NCBI GenBank assembly: GCA_943908405.1
Contig: CALTTE010000001.1
Span: forward strand, 24,339-88,338
Source: an uncultured Moraxella sp.
GTDB lineage: Bacteria > Pseudomonadota > Gammaproteobacteria > Pseudomonadales > Moraxellaceae
DNA length: 64,000 nt
Direction of reading: 5' to 3'
Below are positions 19,307 to 29,069 of this stretch, piece by piece. How positions within the stretch are numbered: position 1 is the stretch's first letter; the number at the start of each line of letters is the position of its first letter. The notes under the pieces are model-generated. The model was not told where the DNA came from, did no database searches, and saw only the letters and a program-made list of their open reading frames with translations. The translations under genes were made by a program, and so were the position numbers.

Positions 19307-20233
19307 TTAATTCACAGTAACCTTTGCCCCAAAGATATTTTTTGCCATTCTTGTATTGACACGCTCAATATCTATCATATCTACCACCAATCTATTGTAA
19401 GTTTGTTGCTGTTGACCATCAAGATTGGCAAACTGGGTGGCGGTAAACACCATCGGTTTTTGTTCGGGGTTTTCTGCACTCCAATCCCCTTGATAGACCA
19501 AAGCTTGCTCCATTTCATCAGCCAAAGCTTTTGACTTTATAGGATTTGTTGGGGTTAACCAAAATTTCTTTAAAAAGTCTTCATTTTTATCGCTATTTAG
19601 CAAATCACACTGTGTGGCTATCATTTTGTTAATCAAAGTTTTGATTGTCTTTTCACGGCTTGAATTGTCTAAATGGGTTAGATATAAGCCAAAATTACCT
19701 CGATTGAGCGTATCTAGTACCACAAAAGACTGTCCCATTGGCGACAATGCACTAAAATTATTTATTCTCCATTCACTGAGCAAATACTCAAGCTCTCTAT
19801 TAGCAAGGCTCTCCAACTCAAGCTTTGCAAGGCGTTCACTAAATTCACGCTCCATCTCACTGACTTGCTTTGTAATATCAATCAGCACACCCCCCATCTC
19901 GGCCATACTTGCTCTTGTATTTTTTAGGCTATCATTAAGCTTTATAATCGTCTGTGCATGCTTGGTTTGATCGCTAGAAATATGCTCCAAATAACTTGCA
20001 CAAGCCTGCAACGCTTCTACAATATTATCATTAATATTCGCTTGTCGCCTTAGCGATTTACCGCTTAACATATCCAAATTTCTAGCTATAAAAAAGTCGT
20101 TGGCGATGTTTTTTTGTGTTGTATTTAGCTGACCTGTCACCGCTACGCCATTTACCAAATCAATCACCATTTTATCAGTCAGATAGGGGATTGTTTCACA
20201 AATAACGCTTTTCTCTTTGGTTAAGTTTTTCAT
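19307..20233 (-). CDS. Unrecognised protein in dynamin-patatin operon
   Basis: 308 residues, soluble, no transmembrane segment. Residues about 60-150 are strongly helical with heptad-like patterns (VEALQACASYLEHISSDQ, MEREFSERLAKLELE), suggesting a coiled coil; the C-terminal half has aromatic and acidic stretches (GDWSAENPEQKPMVF). It lies 48 bases after the dynamin-like gene and 9 before the patatin gene. In E. coli the CrfC/RdcA GTPase is encoded next to YjcZ (RdcB), a protein of similar length; by position this gene may play the same partner role, but I could not confirm sequence similarity. AGGATAAC precedes the ATG. Confidence 0.6.
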   Translation of the reverse strand: MKNLTKEKSVICETIPYLTDKMVIDLVNGVAVTGQLNTTQKNIANDFFIARNLDMLSGKSLRRQANINDNIVEALQACASYLEHISSDQTKHAQTIIKLNDSLKNTRASMAEMGGVLIDITKQVSEMEREFSERLAKLELESLANRELEYLLSEWRINNFSALSPMGQSFVVLDTLNRGNFGLYLTHLDNSSREKTIKTLINKMIATQCDLLNSDKNEDFLKKFWLTPTNPIKSKALADEMEQALVYQGDWSAENPEQKPMVFTATQFANLDGQQQQTYNRLVVDMIDIERVNTRMAKNIFGAKVTVN

Positions 20234-20281
20234 ATTGTTATCCTATTTTTTAATGAATTAAATTTTATCCATAGCAAAATA

Positions 20282-22756
20282 CTAGGACTGATTATAGGTT
20301 ACAAAATTATTCTCAACATCAAATTCCTTGATTACCCCCTCCCAGTCCTCCAATGAATTATCAATTTGTTCTTTTAATTCGGAGATTTTGTTCTGGTAAT
20401 TTTGTTGTGCCTCTTTATTCTGTAGTGCCAACAACTCTTGGGTCTTATGGCTTTGCTCCATCTCACCCAATATAGCCCCTATCTCTTGAGCAAAGTCATC
20501 AATATCTTGGACACTCATCTTTATAATATCATCTACAATCTCTGATAGTGTTTTTTCTAATGCTGGGGTAATCTCTTCATCCATCTGTTTTTTAAAAACA
20601 GCATATATATCTGTCTGATAATCTACATAATAAATCGTATCTTCACTCTCTTCTTTCCCCCAGTTTATTTTACCAATAATATTACCAATAAATCTTTTAA
20701 AACCTGCAAATAATTTAATTGTATTTTTTAAGGTCTTAACATTCTTTGCGTTATGTTTAAATTTAATTTTACTTAAGCTAATTTCTTTTTGATAGCTATT
20801 ATTTTTTATATCAAAATTAAAACGTGGCTTTATATCACTTTTTTCCAATTGATCTCTTATAATCTCTAATAATACCTTGGTTTCTTGCTCAAATATCGTT
20901 ATCTCTTTTTTAACTACATCAATTGTATTATTAACAATTTTTTTTTGAGAATTATCAATTGATTCTTTCAGACATTCATATAATTTATCTAAAACATCTT
21001 CAAGAAATTCTTCCACCTCTTTTTTATTATCAAAAGCAAATTGTCCTTTTTTTATTAACTCTATACGTGATTTTGCAGAATTGATTGCTTTTAGATATTT
21101 TTCATATGATTTTTTAAGAAAAAAGAACTTAATGTTTGATGGTTTATCCGATTCTACTTTATTTGTTACTTCTGTTTGTAGTTCGACAAATAAATATTCA
21201 ATATATTTGTTACTTTCTTCTTCAACTTTATTGATAAATTCATCTAACTCAATTTTCTTCCTAATTTCTTGTTTAAAACCCTCTTTTTTTTCCTCAAAAT
21301 CGTTTTTTCTGTCCTCCAGATCTTGCAACTCTTGTTTGATTGCTTCAATCATCTTTTGCTGCTTATTAATTTCTTCTTGGAGTTTTGCACCTTGACCAGT
21401 TAGCTCCTCACGAATATTAAGGGCATTATATAAATTATTAAACACCGCCCCAGCTCCCGCTATCGCTGACTGTATAGCGATGGTTGGGGCATTTTTTTGC
21501 ATATTCAAAATAACCCTCTCCATTGGTACTTGCATTCGACCGTCTTCAAAAAGATACTGGATTTTTTGTTGAATCTCATCAATTGTTGCTCTATTGTAGT
21601 CTTGTTCAGGACGTGACCCATAAGATTTTTTGGCAAAATCAGCAACCCACGTATCCGCTTTATAAGGGGGCTTGTCTTTATTTTTATCAACATAAGTTAA
21701 CATACGGTTTGCCAAATAGCAGCACTGCGCAGAGATAACATAAATATTATCTTCTTTTACTCTATCTTTTAATATCCCGTTAAATACACGATCGGTGGTC
21801 TTCTCAGCATCATCAGAATTAGCATTATTATTGTCATATTTGTTGATGATAGCAAATAGGCGATTTTTTTGTACACTTGGAATCTTTTCAACTTGATCTT
21901 TAACATCTTGTTCAGCATTAGAACCAAGCTGGGTATAGTCTAGTATAATCATAACTGCCGAAGAACGCTGTAATTGCTCTGCTAGTGCTTCTCTTAATTG
22001 ATCTTGACCAGCTTCGTTTGGGCCCGCTGTATCCAAAAGCATAAATTTTCCTTGCGTATTAAATTGCTCTTTGAGATTAAAAGCAACCTCTATACGTGGC
22101 AAGTTACTAAAATTTTTATAATTATCAAATGGGAATATTAAATCATCATTTGCTATATATTTTGGCAATCTTACCAAATCATTCACTTGAAACAAAAACT
22201 CAAAAATCTCCTGTTCACCCTCATACTTTTCTTTAAAATGGCCACCATTATTGATAAATTTAATCAATTTAAGTATATCTTCTGGAATTTCCTCTGATTT
22301 ATCAAAATCTTTTAATTGCTCTTTTAATTGCTCTAAAAACTGATTGATATGAGTAATATCAATGTACAAACGAGGTGTCTCAAAGTCAGGATTATGACAA
22401 ATTAATGTCGGTAGTGCAGTCATCGGGTGGTTGCGATTGGGGAGAATTTCACGCCCAACAATAGCATTGATTGTTGTAGATTTTCCCGCTTTCATCGTAC
22501 CCACAACCGCCAGCACAACATTGAATTTTTTTAGCTTAGTTATTTCATTGTTCAAAATCTCTTGGGATTCAACAATTTTTTCAGGCGTAAGTATTTGCTG
22601 TTTTTGTTCAGTGTCGTCACTGGAGTTCTCTTGTCTTAGCTCCGCTTCTATACGTAGAACAGAATCTAATCCCTTCAAAATCTCAATTTGTTGTTCCAAA
22701 ACAGAAATGGTGGTGTTTTTATAAGCCTCAATTTTATTTATATCATCATTTGACAT
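20282..22756 (-). CDS. Dynamin-like GTPase, CrfC/RdcA-like
   Basis: 824 residues. An N-terminal helix (residues 1-80) is followed by a GTPase domain with G1 loop GTMKAGKST near residue 87, the switch region NHPMTALPTLI, G3 DTAGPNE near 244 and G4 NKYD near 310. The stretch VVGTMKAGKSTTINAIVG and the following PNRNHPMTALPT closely resemble E. coli CrfC (YjdA/RdcA). The rest is long charged helices (about 440-600, rich in EKK), expected to form the stalk, and a C-terminal coiled coil. CrfC has been tied to replication-clamp positioning and, as RdcA, to diguanylate cyclase control. The gene is visibly richer in A and T than pdxB or pepD, hinting at transfer. The ATG at 22756 is preferred to a GTG one codon earlier. 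Confidence 0.85.
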   Translation of the reverse strand: MSNDDINKIEAYKNTTISVLEQQIEILKGLDSVLRIEAELRQENSSDDTEQKQQILTPEKIVESQEILNNEITKLKKFNVVLAVVGTMKAGKSTTINAIVGREILPNRNHPMTALPTLICHNPDFETPRLYIDITHINQFLEQLKEQLKDFDKSEEIPEDILKLIKFINNGGHFKEKYEGEQEIFEFLFQVNDLVRLPKYIANDDLIFPFDNYKNFSNLPRIEVAFNLKEQFNTQGKFMLLDTAGPNEAGQDQLREALAEQLQRSSAVMIILDYTQLGSNAEQDVKDQVEKIPSVQKNRLFAIINKYDNNNANSDDAEKTTDRVFNGILKDRVKEDNIYVISAQCCYLANRMLTYVDKNKDKPPYKADTWVADFAKKSYGSRPEQDYNRATIDEIQQKIQYLFEDGRMQVPMERVILNMQKNAPTIAIQSAIAGAGAVFNNLYNALNIREELTGQGAKLQEEINKQQKMIEAIKQELQDLEDRKNDFEEKKEGFKQEIRKKIELDEFINKVEEESNKYIEYLFVELQTEVTNKVESDKPSNIKFFFLKKSYEKYLKAINSAKSRIELIKKGQFAFDNKKEVEEFLEDVLDKLYECLKESIDNSQKKIVNNTIDVVKKEITIFEQETKVLLEIIRDQLEKSDIKPRFNFDIKNNSYQKEISLSKIKFKHNAKNVKTLKNTIKLFAGFKRFIGNIIGKINWGKEESEDTIYYVDYQTDIYAVFKKQMDEEITPALEKTLSEIVDDIIKMSVQDIDDFAQEIGAILGEMEQSHKTQELLALQNKEAQQNYQNKISELKEQIDNSLEDWEGVIKEFDVENNFVTYNQS

Positions 22757-22939
22757 CACAAAATACCTCTAAATTAAAAATTAAAAATTTCACATTAAAT
22801 ACCGCCAATACCTTGAGTTAAAATGCCATTTCCCTCACAAGCTTTGTTCTTAATTTATCGTGATTAATCGCTTCAATATTATATACCAATAAACAACCAA
22901 CCACAAACCACAAGTTACCAATCAAACTATCACCAAGCC

Positions 22940-23629
22940 TTAATTACCTCTCTTGAATGCCTCTTGCCAAAGCTCAACCAAATCGGCAATAATTCGTCCC
23001 GTCAGCCCCCAAACGACATCATCTGCCAGTTGCCAAGCAGGGCTTGTTGTTGTTTGGTTGGTCATTGATTGCTTGCTTGTTGTTTGGCTTATTGTCGCTT
23101 GGCTTGCTGTTGCTTGTTTGGTAAGACCATAATAGCAAATAATCGGCGGATTTTGCACAAAAAACTCAAAGCTCTCCCAACAAATCCGCTCAACCTCCAC
23201 CGCACTTGCCACCAATGCTGGCAATGCTGGCACCACTGCCACCACAGGACGCACCACCAGCCCCTTTTTGGAATATTGATGAGGCAAATAGCCAATCACC
23301 GACACGGTTTGACTGTCCAGCCTCACCTCCTCAAAGGCCTCTCGTAACGCCGTCTGTGCCGTACTGCCATCGCCATAATCTCGCCGACCGCCCACAAACG
23401 CCATCTCGCCTGCGTGGCTAGACAGCCTACCGCTACGCTTGGTTAATAACAGCTTTGGGCAAGGCTCATCAGTCAATAGCACCAGCACACTTGCCGATAT
23501 ACCAACATCACAAGACAAATCTGTCTTTTGCAATCTATCTGCCAAAGCGTTTAGCTTGTGGTTATTAAAACAACCAGCAGATGACAAATACACCAAATCA
23601 CTATAATCGCTACTCAAATCCTTATCCAT
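22940..23629 (-). CDS. CoA pyrophosphatase-type Nudix hydrolase (NudL-like)
   Basis: 229 residues. The CoA-pyrophosphatase signature LLTKRSGRLSSHAGEMAFVGG is followed by a Nudix box ending ALREAFEEVRLD. NudL-type enzymes cleave CoA and oxidised CoA to phosphopantetheine and 3',5'-ADP. Odd points: V replaces the usual P in FVGG, and a low-complexity Ser/Thr/Gln insert (TKQATASQATISQTTSKQ) near residues 168-195 is encoded by imperfect 12-15-bp repeats. ATG has AGAGA before it. Confidence 0.83.
   Translation of the reverse strand: MDKDLSSDYSDLVYLSSAGCFNNHKLNALADRLQKTDLSCDVGISASVLVLLTDEPCPKLLLTKRSGRLSSHAGEMAFVGGRRDYGDGSTAQTALREAFEEVRLDSQTVSVIGYLPHQYSKKGLVVRPVVAVVPALPALVASAVEVERICWESFEFFVQNPPIICYYGLTKQATASQATISQTTSKQSMTNQTTTSPAWQLADDVVWGLTGRIIADLVELWQEAFKRGN
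23045..23125 (-). repeat. Short in-frame repeats inside the NudL-like gene
   Basis: Imperfect repeats of the word TTGCTTGTTGTTTGG and variants encode a Gln/Thr/Ser-rich loop. Length could change in steps of codons. Confidence 0.65.
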
Positions 23630-24042
23630 AAAAAATCTCTATCTACAGCCATTAGTAACCACCAAAGCCAAAGCTAAGTAAATCAAAACTAAGTACAACC
23701 AAGTCTAAGTTAACCAAGTCTAAGCACAACCGAAACTGTATTTATTATTATATTCACCAATGAGCTAATTCAATAACCACACTAACTATTTTATCATCTT
23801 ATTAATCAAGCCATCAAAAATTATCACCAATCATTCACATTGATTTTAAAATAACTTAATTTAGCCAAAAATCATTTAGCCAAAATCGTTATTTTATTAT
23901 TGACTTAATTATTTTATTTAAATGCTTTATATAACAATCAACCGCCATCACAATAACAGCCATCACTTGCATAAGCAATAATTTTGTATGACATCAGTAA
24001 TTTATGCTACACTAGTCCATCAACAAAATACCACCAACACTT
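23630..24042. other. Intergenic region with CTAAGT repeats
   Basis: 413 bases between divergent Nudix genes. Imperfect copies of AACCAAGTCTAAGT occur at about 23670-23730. The rest is AT-rich; no gene or RNA recognised. Confidence 0.4.
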
Positions 24043-24585
24043 ATGCCTTTTTGTATTCAATGCGGACACACCGCCAATTATCAAATCCCGCAAGGCGACA
24101 GTCGTTTACGGCTTGTCTGCTCCAACTGCCACCATATTCATTATGACAACCCAAAAACCATCGTGGGTACGTTATGTATTTATAATAGCAAAATTTTGCT
24201 CTGCAAACGGGCGATTGAGCCACGCTTGGGTTATTGGACGCTGCCTGCAGGGTTTTTGGAGCTGGGCGAGAGTATGCAGGATGGGGCGATACGTGAAACC
24301 AAAGAAGAAGCCTGTGCTTGTGCCACAAAAAGCCAGTTATACGCTTTATTTGACTTGCCCCACCTTGGTCAAATCCACGCAATGTATTTGGCACAGCTAA
24401 AAGATGGACAATTTTCAGCTGGGGCAGAAAGTTTAGAATGCCGTTTGTTTGACCCTACCGAGCTACCCAATGAATTATCCTTTAAAACCGTTGCTTTAAC
24501 ACTTAAATATTATAAAAAAGACGTGGCACGCTTTGGTAACGATTGGGCAAATTACCCCCTACATCAAACCGTATTAGACCATTAA
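24043..24585 (+). CDS. Nudix hydrolase with N-terminal zinc ribbon
   Basis: 180 residues. The N-terminal zinc ribbon has CIQCG and CSNCHHIHYDNPK; then comes a Nudix box GFLELGESMQDGAIRETKEEA with all key glutamates. This domain order is found in a clade of NUDIX enzymes acting on ADP-ribose, NADH or related nucleotides (NudC has a different layout). The substrate cannot be named from sequence. It stands alone, divergent from the NudL-like gene. Confidence 0.85.
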   Translation: MPFCIQCGHTANYQIPQGDSRLRLVCSNCHHIHYDNPKTIVGTLCIYNSKILLCKRAIEPRLGYWTLPAGFLELGESMQDGAIRETKEEACACATKSQLYALFDLPHLGQIHAMYLAQLKDGQFSAGAESLECRLFDPTELPNELSFKTVALTLKYYKKDVARFGNDWANYPLHQTVLDH

Positions 24586-24935
24586 AGCCATCAATAACCA
24601 ATCATCAGCCAACATTACCTATACTCAATCAATGACAATAGATCAACAGTAGTCAATAATAGTCAATTACTTAATTTAATTGGTGCTAAATTCATTGATA
24701 GCATTATAAACTAACTGTATCAATGCCAGTTTTATTGGCTTGATTATTATTGTTTAATTATTATTTTTTGATTGGGATATATTATAGGCAATGGATAATT
24801 ACTATAATTTTTATTTACCAAATAATTTCATTTATGAACTAATTAACCCATCAGCATTTTAAACACCATTTTTAACTGTTGCTATTTCAAATTACCTGTA
24901 TTTAAATTATCTTTATTTTAAATGACCATTATTTT
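24586..24935. other. Intergenic region, nothing recognised
   Basis: 350 bases of AT-rich sequence between convergent genes. Repeated short words (TCAATAATAGTCAAT) occur near 24640-24665. No terminator of high quality was seen. Confidence 0.35.
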
Positions 24936-25421
24936 TTATACTTTTTGCATTACATAAGCATCAAAATATTGCCCATTGATTTGATAATAATTTTTGCGAG
25001 TATGAATAATACAAAAGCCAAATTTTTGATATAAAGCAATCGCAGGGGCATTATCTACTTGCACCTCCAAAATGGCATTGATGGTTTGCTTAGCGGTATC
25101 TTGGCTTGGCTTGTCTTTTTGGGTGTTAGCGATTGACTTAAGCCACGCTATCATCAAAAGACTTGCTACGCCCTGCCCTTGATGGCTTTTTGCCACGCCC
25201 AAACGCAACAGCTCAGCACTGTCCACACATTGCGACAACAAATAACCCACCAACCGCTTATCCTCATACGCCCCAAGCCCCATAAAATGAATCAACGGCT
25301 GATAATGTAGCTCAAACAAGGCACTGGCTTGCCACGCATCAGGGTGTAAATCATTTTCTAATACCGCCACTTGATTAAAATCGCTTGGGGGAATAGGAGC
25401 AATAATGGGGATTGGGGGCAT
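24936..25421 (-). CDS. rimI: Ribosomal protein S18 alanine N-acetyltransferase RimI
   Basis: 161 residues, GNAT fold. The acetyl-CoA loop is AKSHQGQGVASLLM, preceded by AELLRLGV; after it come LEVQVDNAPAIALYQKFGF and RKNYYQING, the arrangement typical of RimI rather than of other GNATs. RimI acetylates the N-terminal alanine of ribosomal protein S18. A Gln/Lys/Asp-rich loop (NTQKDKPSQDTAKQ) between the acetyl-CoA loop and the next strand is longer than usual. Moderately confident in the subfamily. Confidence 0.78.
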   Translation of the reverse strand: MPPIPIIAPIPPSDFNQVAVLENDLHPDAWQASALFELHYQPLIHFMGLGAYEDKRLVGYLLSQCVDSAELLRLGVAKSHQGQGVASLLMIAWLKSIANTQKDKPSQDTAKQTINAILEVQVDNAPAIALYQKFGFCIIHTRKNYYQINGQYFDAYVMQKV

Positions 25422-25767
25422 TTTTAGTCTATTGAATGTTGATGGTTTTATATTGTGCTTTTATGGTTTTATATTGGCGATAAATATAGTGATTTACACC
25501 GCTGTTTTTTAAATCGCTGTTTTTTTAAATCACCACTTCTTAAATTGCCATTCTTTAAATCGCTGTTTTTTAGAACGATGTTTGTAAATCACTACTTTTG
25601 TGGCAATATTTTTTTTACCCAGAACTTTTAGCAATCTATGTCAAATATTGGCTTAATGGTTGGATTTAATGGCATTATCGCAAGCAATAGCGTCTTGTTT
25701 TAAATCCAACACGCTTTTGCTAATATGCTTGCCAATACATTTAGCATTTTATCAATACAATAACTGC
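25422..25767. other. Intergenic region with AAATC...TTT imperfect repeats
   Basis: 346 bases. Between 25490 and 25600, words of the type TTTAAATCGCTGTTTTT are repeated imperfectly four or five times. No gene recognised. Confidence 0.45.
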
Positions 25768-27342
25768 CTAAGACTTAGCAGGTATGCTTGCTAACACCCC
25801 AAGCAATACTTGCCAATAAGTGGCAACGCTTGGAATATAAACACATTCATCGGGTGAATGGGCGTTTTTGATGGTAGGGCCAATAGAGACAATGTCCATT
25901 TTGGGGTATACATTTTGTATCAGACCACACTCAAGCCCTGCGTGTATGACCTTGATTTGTGGCACATCACCAATCACTTGCTCATAAACCTGTGCGGTCA
26001 AGGCGGTAATCGGTGATGATGAATTGGGTTCCCAGCCCATATAACTGCCTACAAAGTCCACCTTTGCCCCTGCAAGATTGGCAACGCTTTGTACTTTACG
26101 GCAAGCGTGCTGTTTGCCCGTCTCATTGAGTGAACGAATCAAACTCACCAACGCAACTTGGTTGTCTTTTAATGCCACTGTACCCAGCGACAACGAGGTC
26201 TCCACCGTGTCGGCAACTTTATCAGAATAACGCAGCACCCCATTGGGCATCGCATTTAACAAGGCAATCACTTTTTGAGTATCGCTTAAATTAAGCATTG
26301 TGGTGGGCGATTTTGTATTAGCCCCATCGCTTGCCCCTTGATTGGCACTATTTGCCCCTTGATTGGCACTTGGCACATCAACGCCCCATTGCTCCACCAC
26401 AAAATCGGCTTGGGTTTCATAAGTCCCAATCAGCGTTATTAGCTTGTTGGCACGAGCGGTTAGGGTTTGCATCATATCGTCCAAATCCGCCTCATCGCAA
26501 GCAATGACCGCATTGGCAGTACGAGGAATGGCATTTCTGGCAGTACCGCCTTGCAAGGCCACCAATCTTATAGGCAAATCACTTAAGCAATCAACAAGCA
26601 ACAAAATGGCATTGCTGTTGTTTTTGTGAATATCCAGCCCCGAATGCCCCCCTTTTAGTCCAAGCACACGTACTGATAGCAATTGCCCCGCCACAGGCTC
26701 TCGCTTGATGGGTAGGCTTATCTCAGCATCCACCCCACCTGCACAGCCAATATAAATCTCACCGACCGCCTCTGTGTCGGTGTTAATCATTAACTCAGCG
26801 TCAATCAGCCCATCACGCAAGCCCATCACGCCGTCCATTCCCGCCTCTTCATTGACCGTAAGCAACGCCTCAAGCGGTGGGTGAGCAATGTCGTCGCTGT
26901 CCAATACCGCCAAAATGCTTGCCAAGCCAATGCCATTATCCGCCCCAAGCGTGGTTTGCTTGGCACGCACCCAATCGCCATCAACGATTGGCTCTATCGG
27001 CAACTGGTCAAAATCATAATCATGATTGGCTTGGCAAACCATATCCAAATGAGCCTGCAGAGCAATGGGCTTGTGGTTTTGCCGACCCATTGTCGCTGGC
27101 TTTTTAATCATCACATTGCCAACATCATCACGATAAGCCTCAAACCCTTTGTCTTTTGCCCACGACACAATATGCTGTGCCAACGCCGTCTCTTGATAAG
27201 AGGGGTGAGGAATACGACAAATCACATCAAACCATTGCCACAGCTTTTTGGGCTCAAGGGTGGTAATAGGTGGGTTGGCGGTATTGTTTGGCGTGTTTTG
27301 TGCTGTAGGTTGTGTGGCTGCTTGGGCGTTCTGCTGTGTCAT
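25768..27342 (-). CDS. pepD: Aminoacyl-histidine dipeptidase PepD (M20 family)
   Basis: 524 residues from the ATG at 27342. Metal-site motifs: LQAHLDMVCQA, LGADNGIG, TVNEEAGMDG and GLECGLIQ near the C-terminus; ICRIPHPSYQE marks the N-terminal PepD signature. The enzyme hydrolyses Xaa-His dipeptides such as carnosine in the cytoplasm. The ATG at 27342 is preceded by GGGGGA; an upstream TTG at 27438 would add a Lys/Gln-rich stretch (KNQAKNQAK) with no family match. A repeated ANQGANSANQGA segment near residue 325 is another short in-frame duplication. Confidence 0.9.
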   Translation of the reverse strand: MTQQNAQAATQPTAQNTPNNTANPPITTLEPKKLWQWFDVICRIPHPSYQETALAQHIVSWAKDKGFEAYRDDVGNVMIKKPATMGRQNHKPIALQAHLDMVCQANHDYDFDQLPIEPIVDGDWVRAKQTTLGADNGIGLASILAVLDSDDIAHPPLEALLTVNEEAGMDGVMGLRDGLIDAELMINTDTEAVGEIYIGCAGGVDAEISLPIKREPVAGQLLSVRVLGLKGGHSGLDIHKNNSNAILLLVDCLSDLPIRLVALQGGTARNAIPRTANAVIACDEADLDDMMQTLTARANKLITLIGTYETQADFVVEQWGVDVPSANQGANSANQGASDGANTKSPTTMLNLSDTQKVIALLNAMPNGVLRYSDKVADTVETSLSLGTVALKDNQVALVSLIRSLNETGKQHACRKVQSVANLAGAKVDFVGSYMGWEPNSSSPITALTAQVYEQVIGDVPQIKVIHAGLECGLIQNVYPKMDIVSIGPTIKNAHSPDECVYIPSVATYWQVLLGVLASIPAKS

Positions 27343-27465
27343 TTTGTCCCCCAAAGATTGGTTTTTGGTTGGTTGTCGGTGGGTTTTTGCTTGGTTTTTT
27401 GCTTGGTTTTTGGGCGGTTTTGGGTTGATATTAACCAAATTATTAAAACCGCCCTACGCTTTTTG

Positions 27466-27494
27466 TTTACATTATACGCTAATTTTACTATAAT
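27466..27494 (+). promoter_or_regulatory. Sigma-70 promoter of tRNA-Ser
   Basis: TTTACA at 27466-27471 and a perfect TATAAT at 27489-27494, separated by 17 bases and located 39 bases before the tRNA 5' end. Confidence 0.8.
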
Positions 27495-27533
27495 ATCGCT
27501 TACGATAGTATCAATTATTGAATATCAGTTATT

Positions 27534-27624
27534 GGTGAAGTGGCTGAGTGGTCGAAAGCGCACGCCTGGAAAGTGTGTATACGTTAATAGCGTATCGAGG
27601 GTTCGAATCCCTCCTTCACCGCCA
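27534..27624 (+). tRNA. tRNA-Ser(GGA)
   Basis: A 91-base class II tRNA. The acceptor stem pairs GGTGAAG with CTTCACC and is followed by discriminator G and encoded CCA. The D arm contains GGCTGAGTGGTCGAAAGC, the anticodon loop CTGGAAA gives anticodon GGA, a long variable arm (GTATACG.. pairing with CGTATC) is present and the T loop is GTTCGAATC. It reads UCC/UCU serine codons. Confidence 0.96.
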
Positions 27625-28165
27625 ATTTTGCAAGCACGCAAGTGGTTTTACCAAATCTTTAGTGGCAAATTTTTTGGTTAATCATTACCAATGGTGAATC
27701 ACCGCCAAGTTGTTATTGTTATTTTGTATTTATCGCTTTTGTATCTATTGCTGGTAAGCTATTTTTTACATTATTTTTACTCAACTATTTTCACCCAAGT
27801 ATTTTTTTATGTTTTTATCATATGGCTTTTTGGCAATAAGCATACTAACTAAACAGCAAAAAATACCAAGAAAATATACTTAGTATTTTAAATACCAATC
27901 AAATTAAACATCCATCAAACTACTTAAAACAGCCCAGCTAAATTAAATCATAAAAGCAAATTATAAAAAACAAATTACAAAAAACAAGCAACAAAACCCA
28001 AGCGCCCAACCAAATCCGCACCAAAAACATAACTTTAACAATGCTTATTAATGCAATCTCATTAAATAACACCGATTAAACAACGCCAAAACAGCGATAT
28101 CAATTAAAACAAAACCAAAAAGATAAAACCAAAAAATTAATTTGCCAAAGGTAGCCAATAAGCAA
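27625..28165. other. Intergenic region after tRNA-Ser
   Basis: 541 bases of AT-rich sequence with imperfect CAAATTA/AAAACAA repeats near 27950-28000. No integrase gene or clear attachment-site duplication of the tRNA 3' end was seen, although the tRNA lies at the edge of an accessory-looking operon. Confidence 0.4.
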
Positions 28166-28801
28166 TCATACCACAGGATAAAAAGGCTTGCCCCAATCTA
28201 CATTAGGGTTATTTAACACAATGCCCACCACTACCGGTAATATCGCCTTCAAAATCTGACAACCATCACCCAGCTGTTCACGATTAACGCTACTTTTGTA
28301 GGTCGCTCCGCCGTGAACGATTTGATTTCTCAGCGTATACAATCGGTCAAAAATTACCATTAACACCGTCGCTGTGTCTTCATCTTTCAAACCATTTAAT
28401 GCTTTTTTGTTGGCTTTGCTAAAGTCTTCTTGCCACGCCAGTTCACTTATTTTACCGTTTTGATAATCCCAAAATGGCTGAAAGACATAAGGATTGTCAA
28501 GCATAATCCGAATGCTCTGCGAAAAAGTCTGCCATATCAAACCATACAGCTGTTTTTGCTCATCTAAGCGACAAATTTTTTGAATAAAATCGGTAAAGCT
28601 GGCACGGTCAGCACTTTGCACCCCAAGCTCTTTGGCGTAAATGGCATTAAAAGCAATCCAAAGACTGATAAATTGCATATCTTTATCATCGCCACACTGA
28701 TGAGCTTTGTCAAGCCAGCTCAATGCCCGATGCAATCGCAAGTTCAGCTGATCAGGATAAGCGGATTTGTTTTGGGTGAAGGTTTGATATAGGGATTGCA
28801 T
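28166..28801 (-). CDS. HEPN-like protein, putative RNase
   Basis: 211 residues, all-helical in appearance. The N-terminal part (RALSWLDKAHQCGDDKDMQF then ISLWIAFNAIYA) and the C-terminal RNQIVHGG (R-x4-H type motif, near residue 160) are arranged as in HEPN proteins of the MAE_28990/Apea-like kind, where R and H form an RNase site in toxins and defence effectors. It is the last gene of a tight operon, starting 1 base after the YkgJ-like gene, with AAGGA before its ATG. A ribonuclease function is likely from the motif but not shown; some HEPN proteins of this type act only in binding. Confidence 0.68.
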   Translation of the reverse strand: MQSLYQTFTQNKSAYPDQLNLRLHRALSWLDKAHQCGDDKDMQFISLWIAFNAIYAKELGVQSADRASFTDFIQKICRLDEQKQLYGLIWQTFSQSIRIMLDNPYVFQPFWDYQNGKISELAWQEDFSKANKKALNGLKDEDTATVLMVIFDRLYTLRNQIVHGGATYKSSVNREQLGDGCQILKAILPVVVGIVLNNPNVDWGKPFYPVV

Positions 28802-28802
28802 A

Positions 28803-29069
28803 TTATTCCTTAGGTTTGTTTTGTAATTTATAGCAAATCTGCAAATTTAAATCAACAAACTCCTCCCAAGTATAAACTTGAGTTAAATACGCCTTATAAA
28901 AATCCTCTACTCTACAAACCAATGGTCTGTCTTGATATATCAAACAAAGATTGGTGCTTGTATCCAAATGTCTACAAATTCCATCGCCTCGATTTAGGTA
29001 GTTGGTTTGCTCGCTTAAATGGACATTGCGACAACAATGCCCACAAGCAGTACAAGGAAATGGTTTCAT
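28803..29069 (-). CDS. YkgJ family cysteine-cluster protein
   Basis: 88 residues with the typical CTACGHCC motif at residues 6-13, CRHLD, NLCLIYQDRPLVCR and further Cys in LQICYK. YkgJ-like proteins bind zinc or an iron-sulfur cluster through eight cysteines; their function is unsettled. The ATG overlaps the stop codon of the preceding gene by one base (TAATG), implying translational coupling. Its placement between two unrelated small proteins and a HEPN-like gene is unusual. Confidence 0.83.
   Translation of the reverse strand: MKPFPCTACGHCCRNVHLSEQTNYLNRGDGICRHLDTSTNLCLIYQDRPLVCRVEDFYKAYLTQVYTWEEFVDLNLQICYKLQNKPKE

Noticed and set aside
24041..24400. Overlapping frames on both strands at the zinc-ribbon Nudix gene
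   Set aside because: The 180-residue frame has the zinc ribbon and full Nudix box; the others are shadows.
27534..28165. tRNA-Ser as an integration site for a genomic island
   Set aside because: No integrase gene and no duplicated tRNA 3' end were seen in the following sequence.
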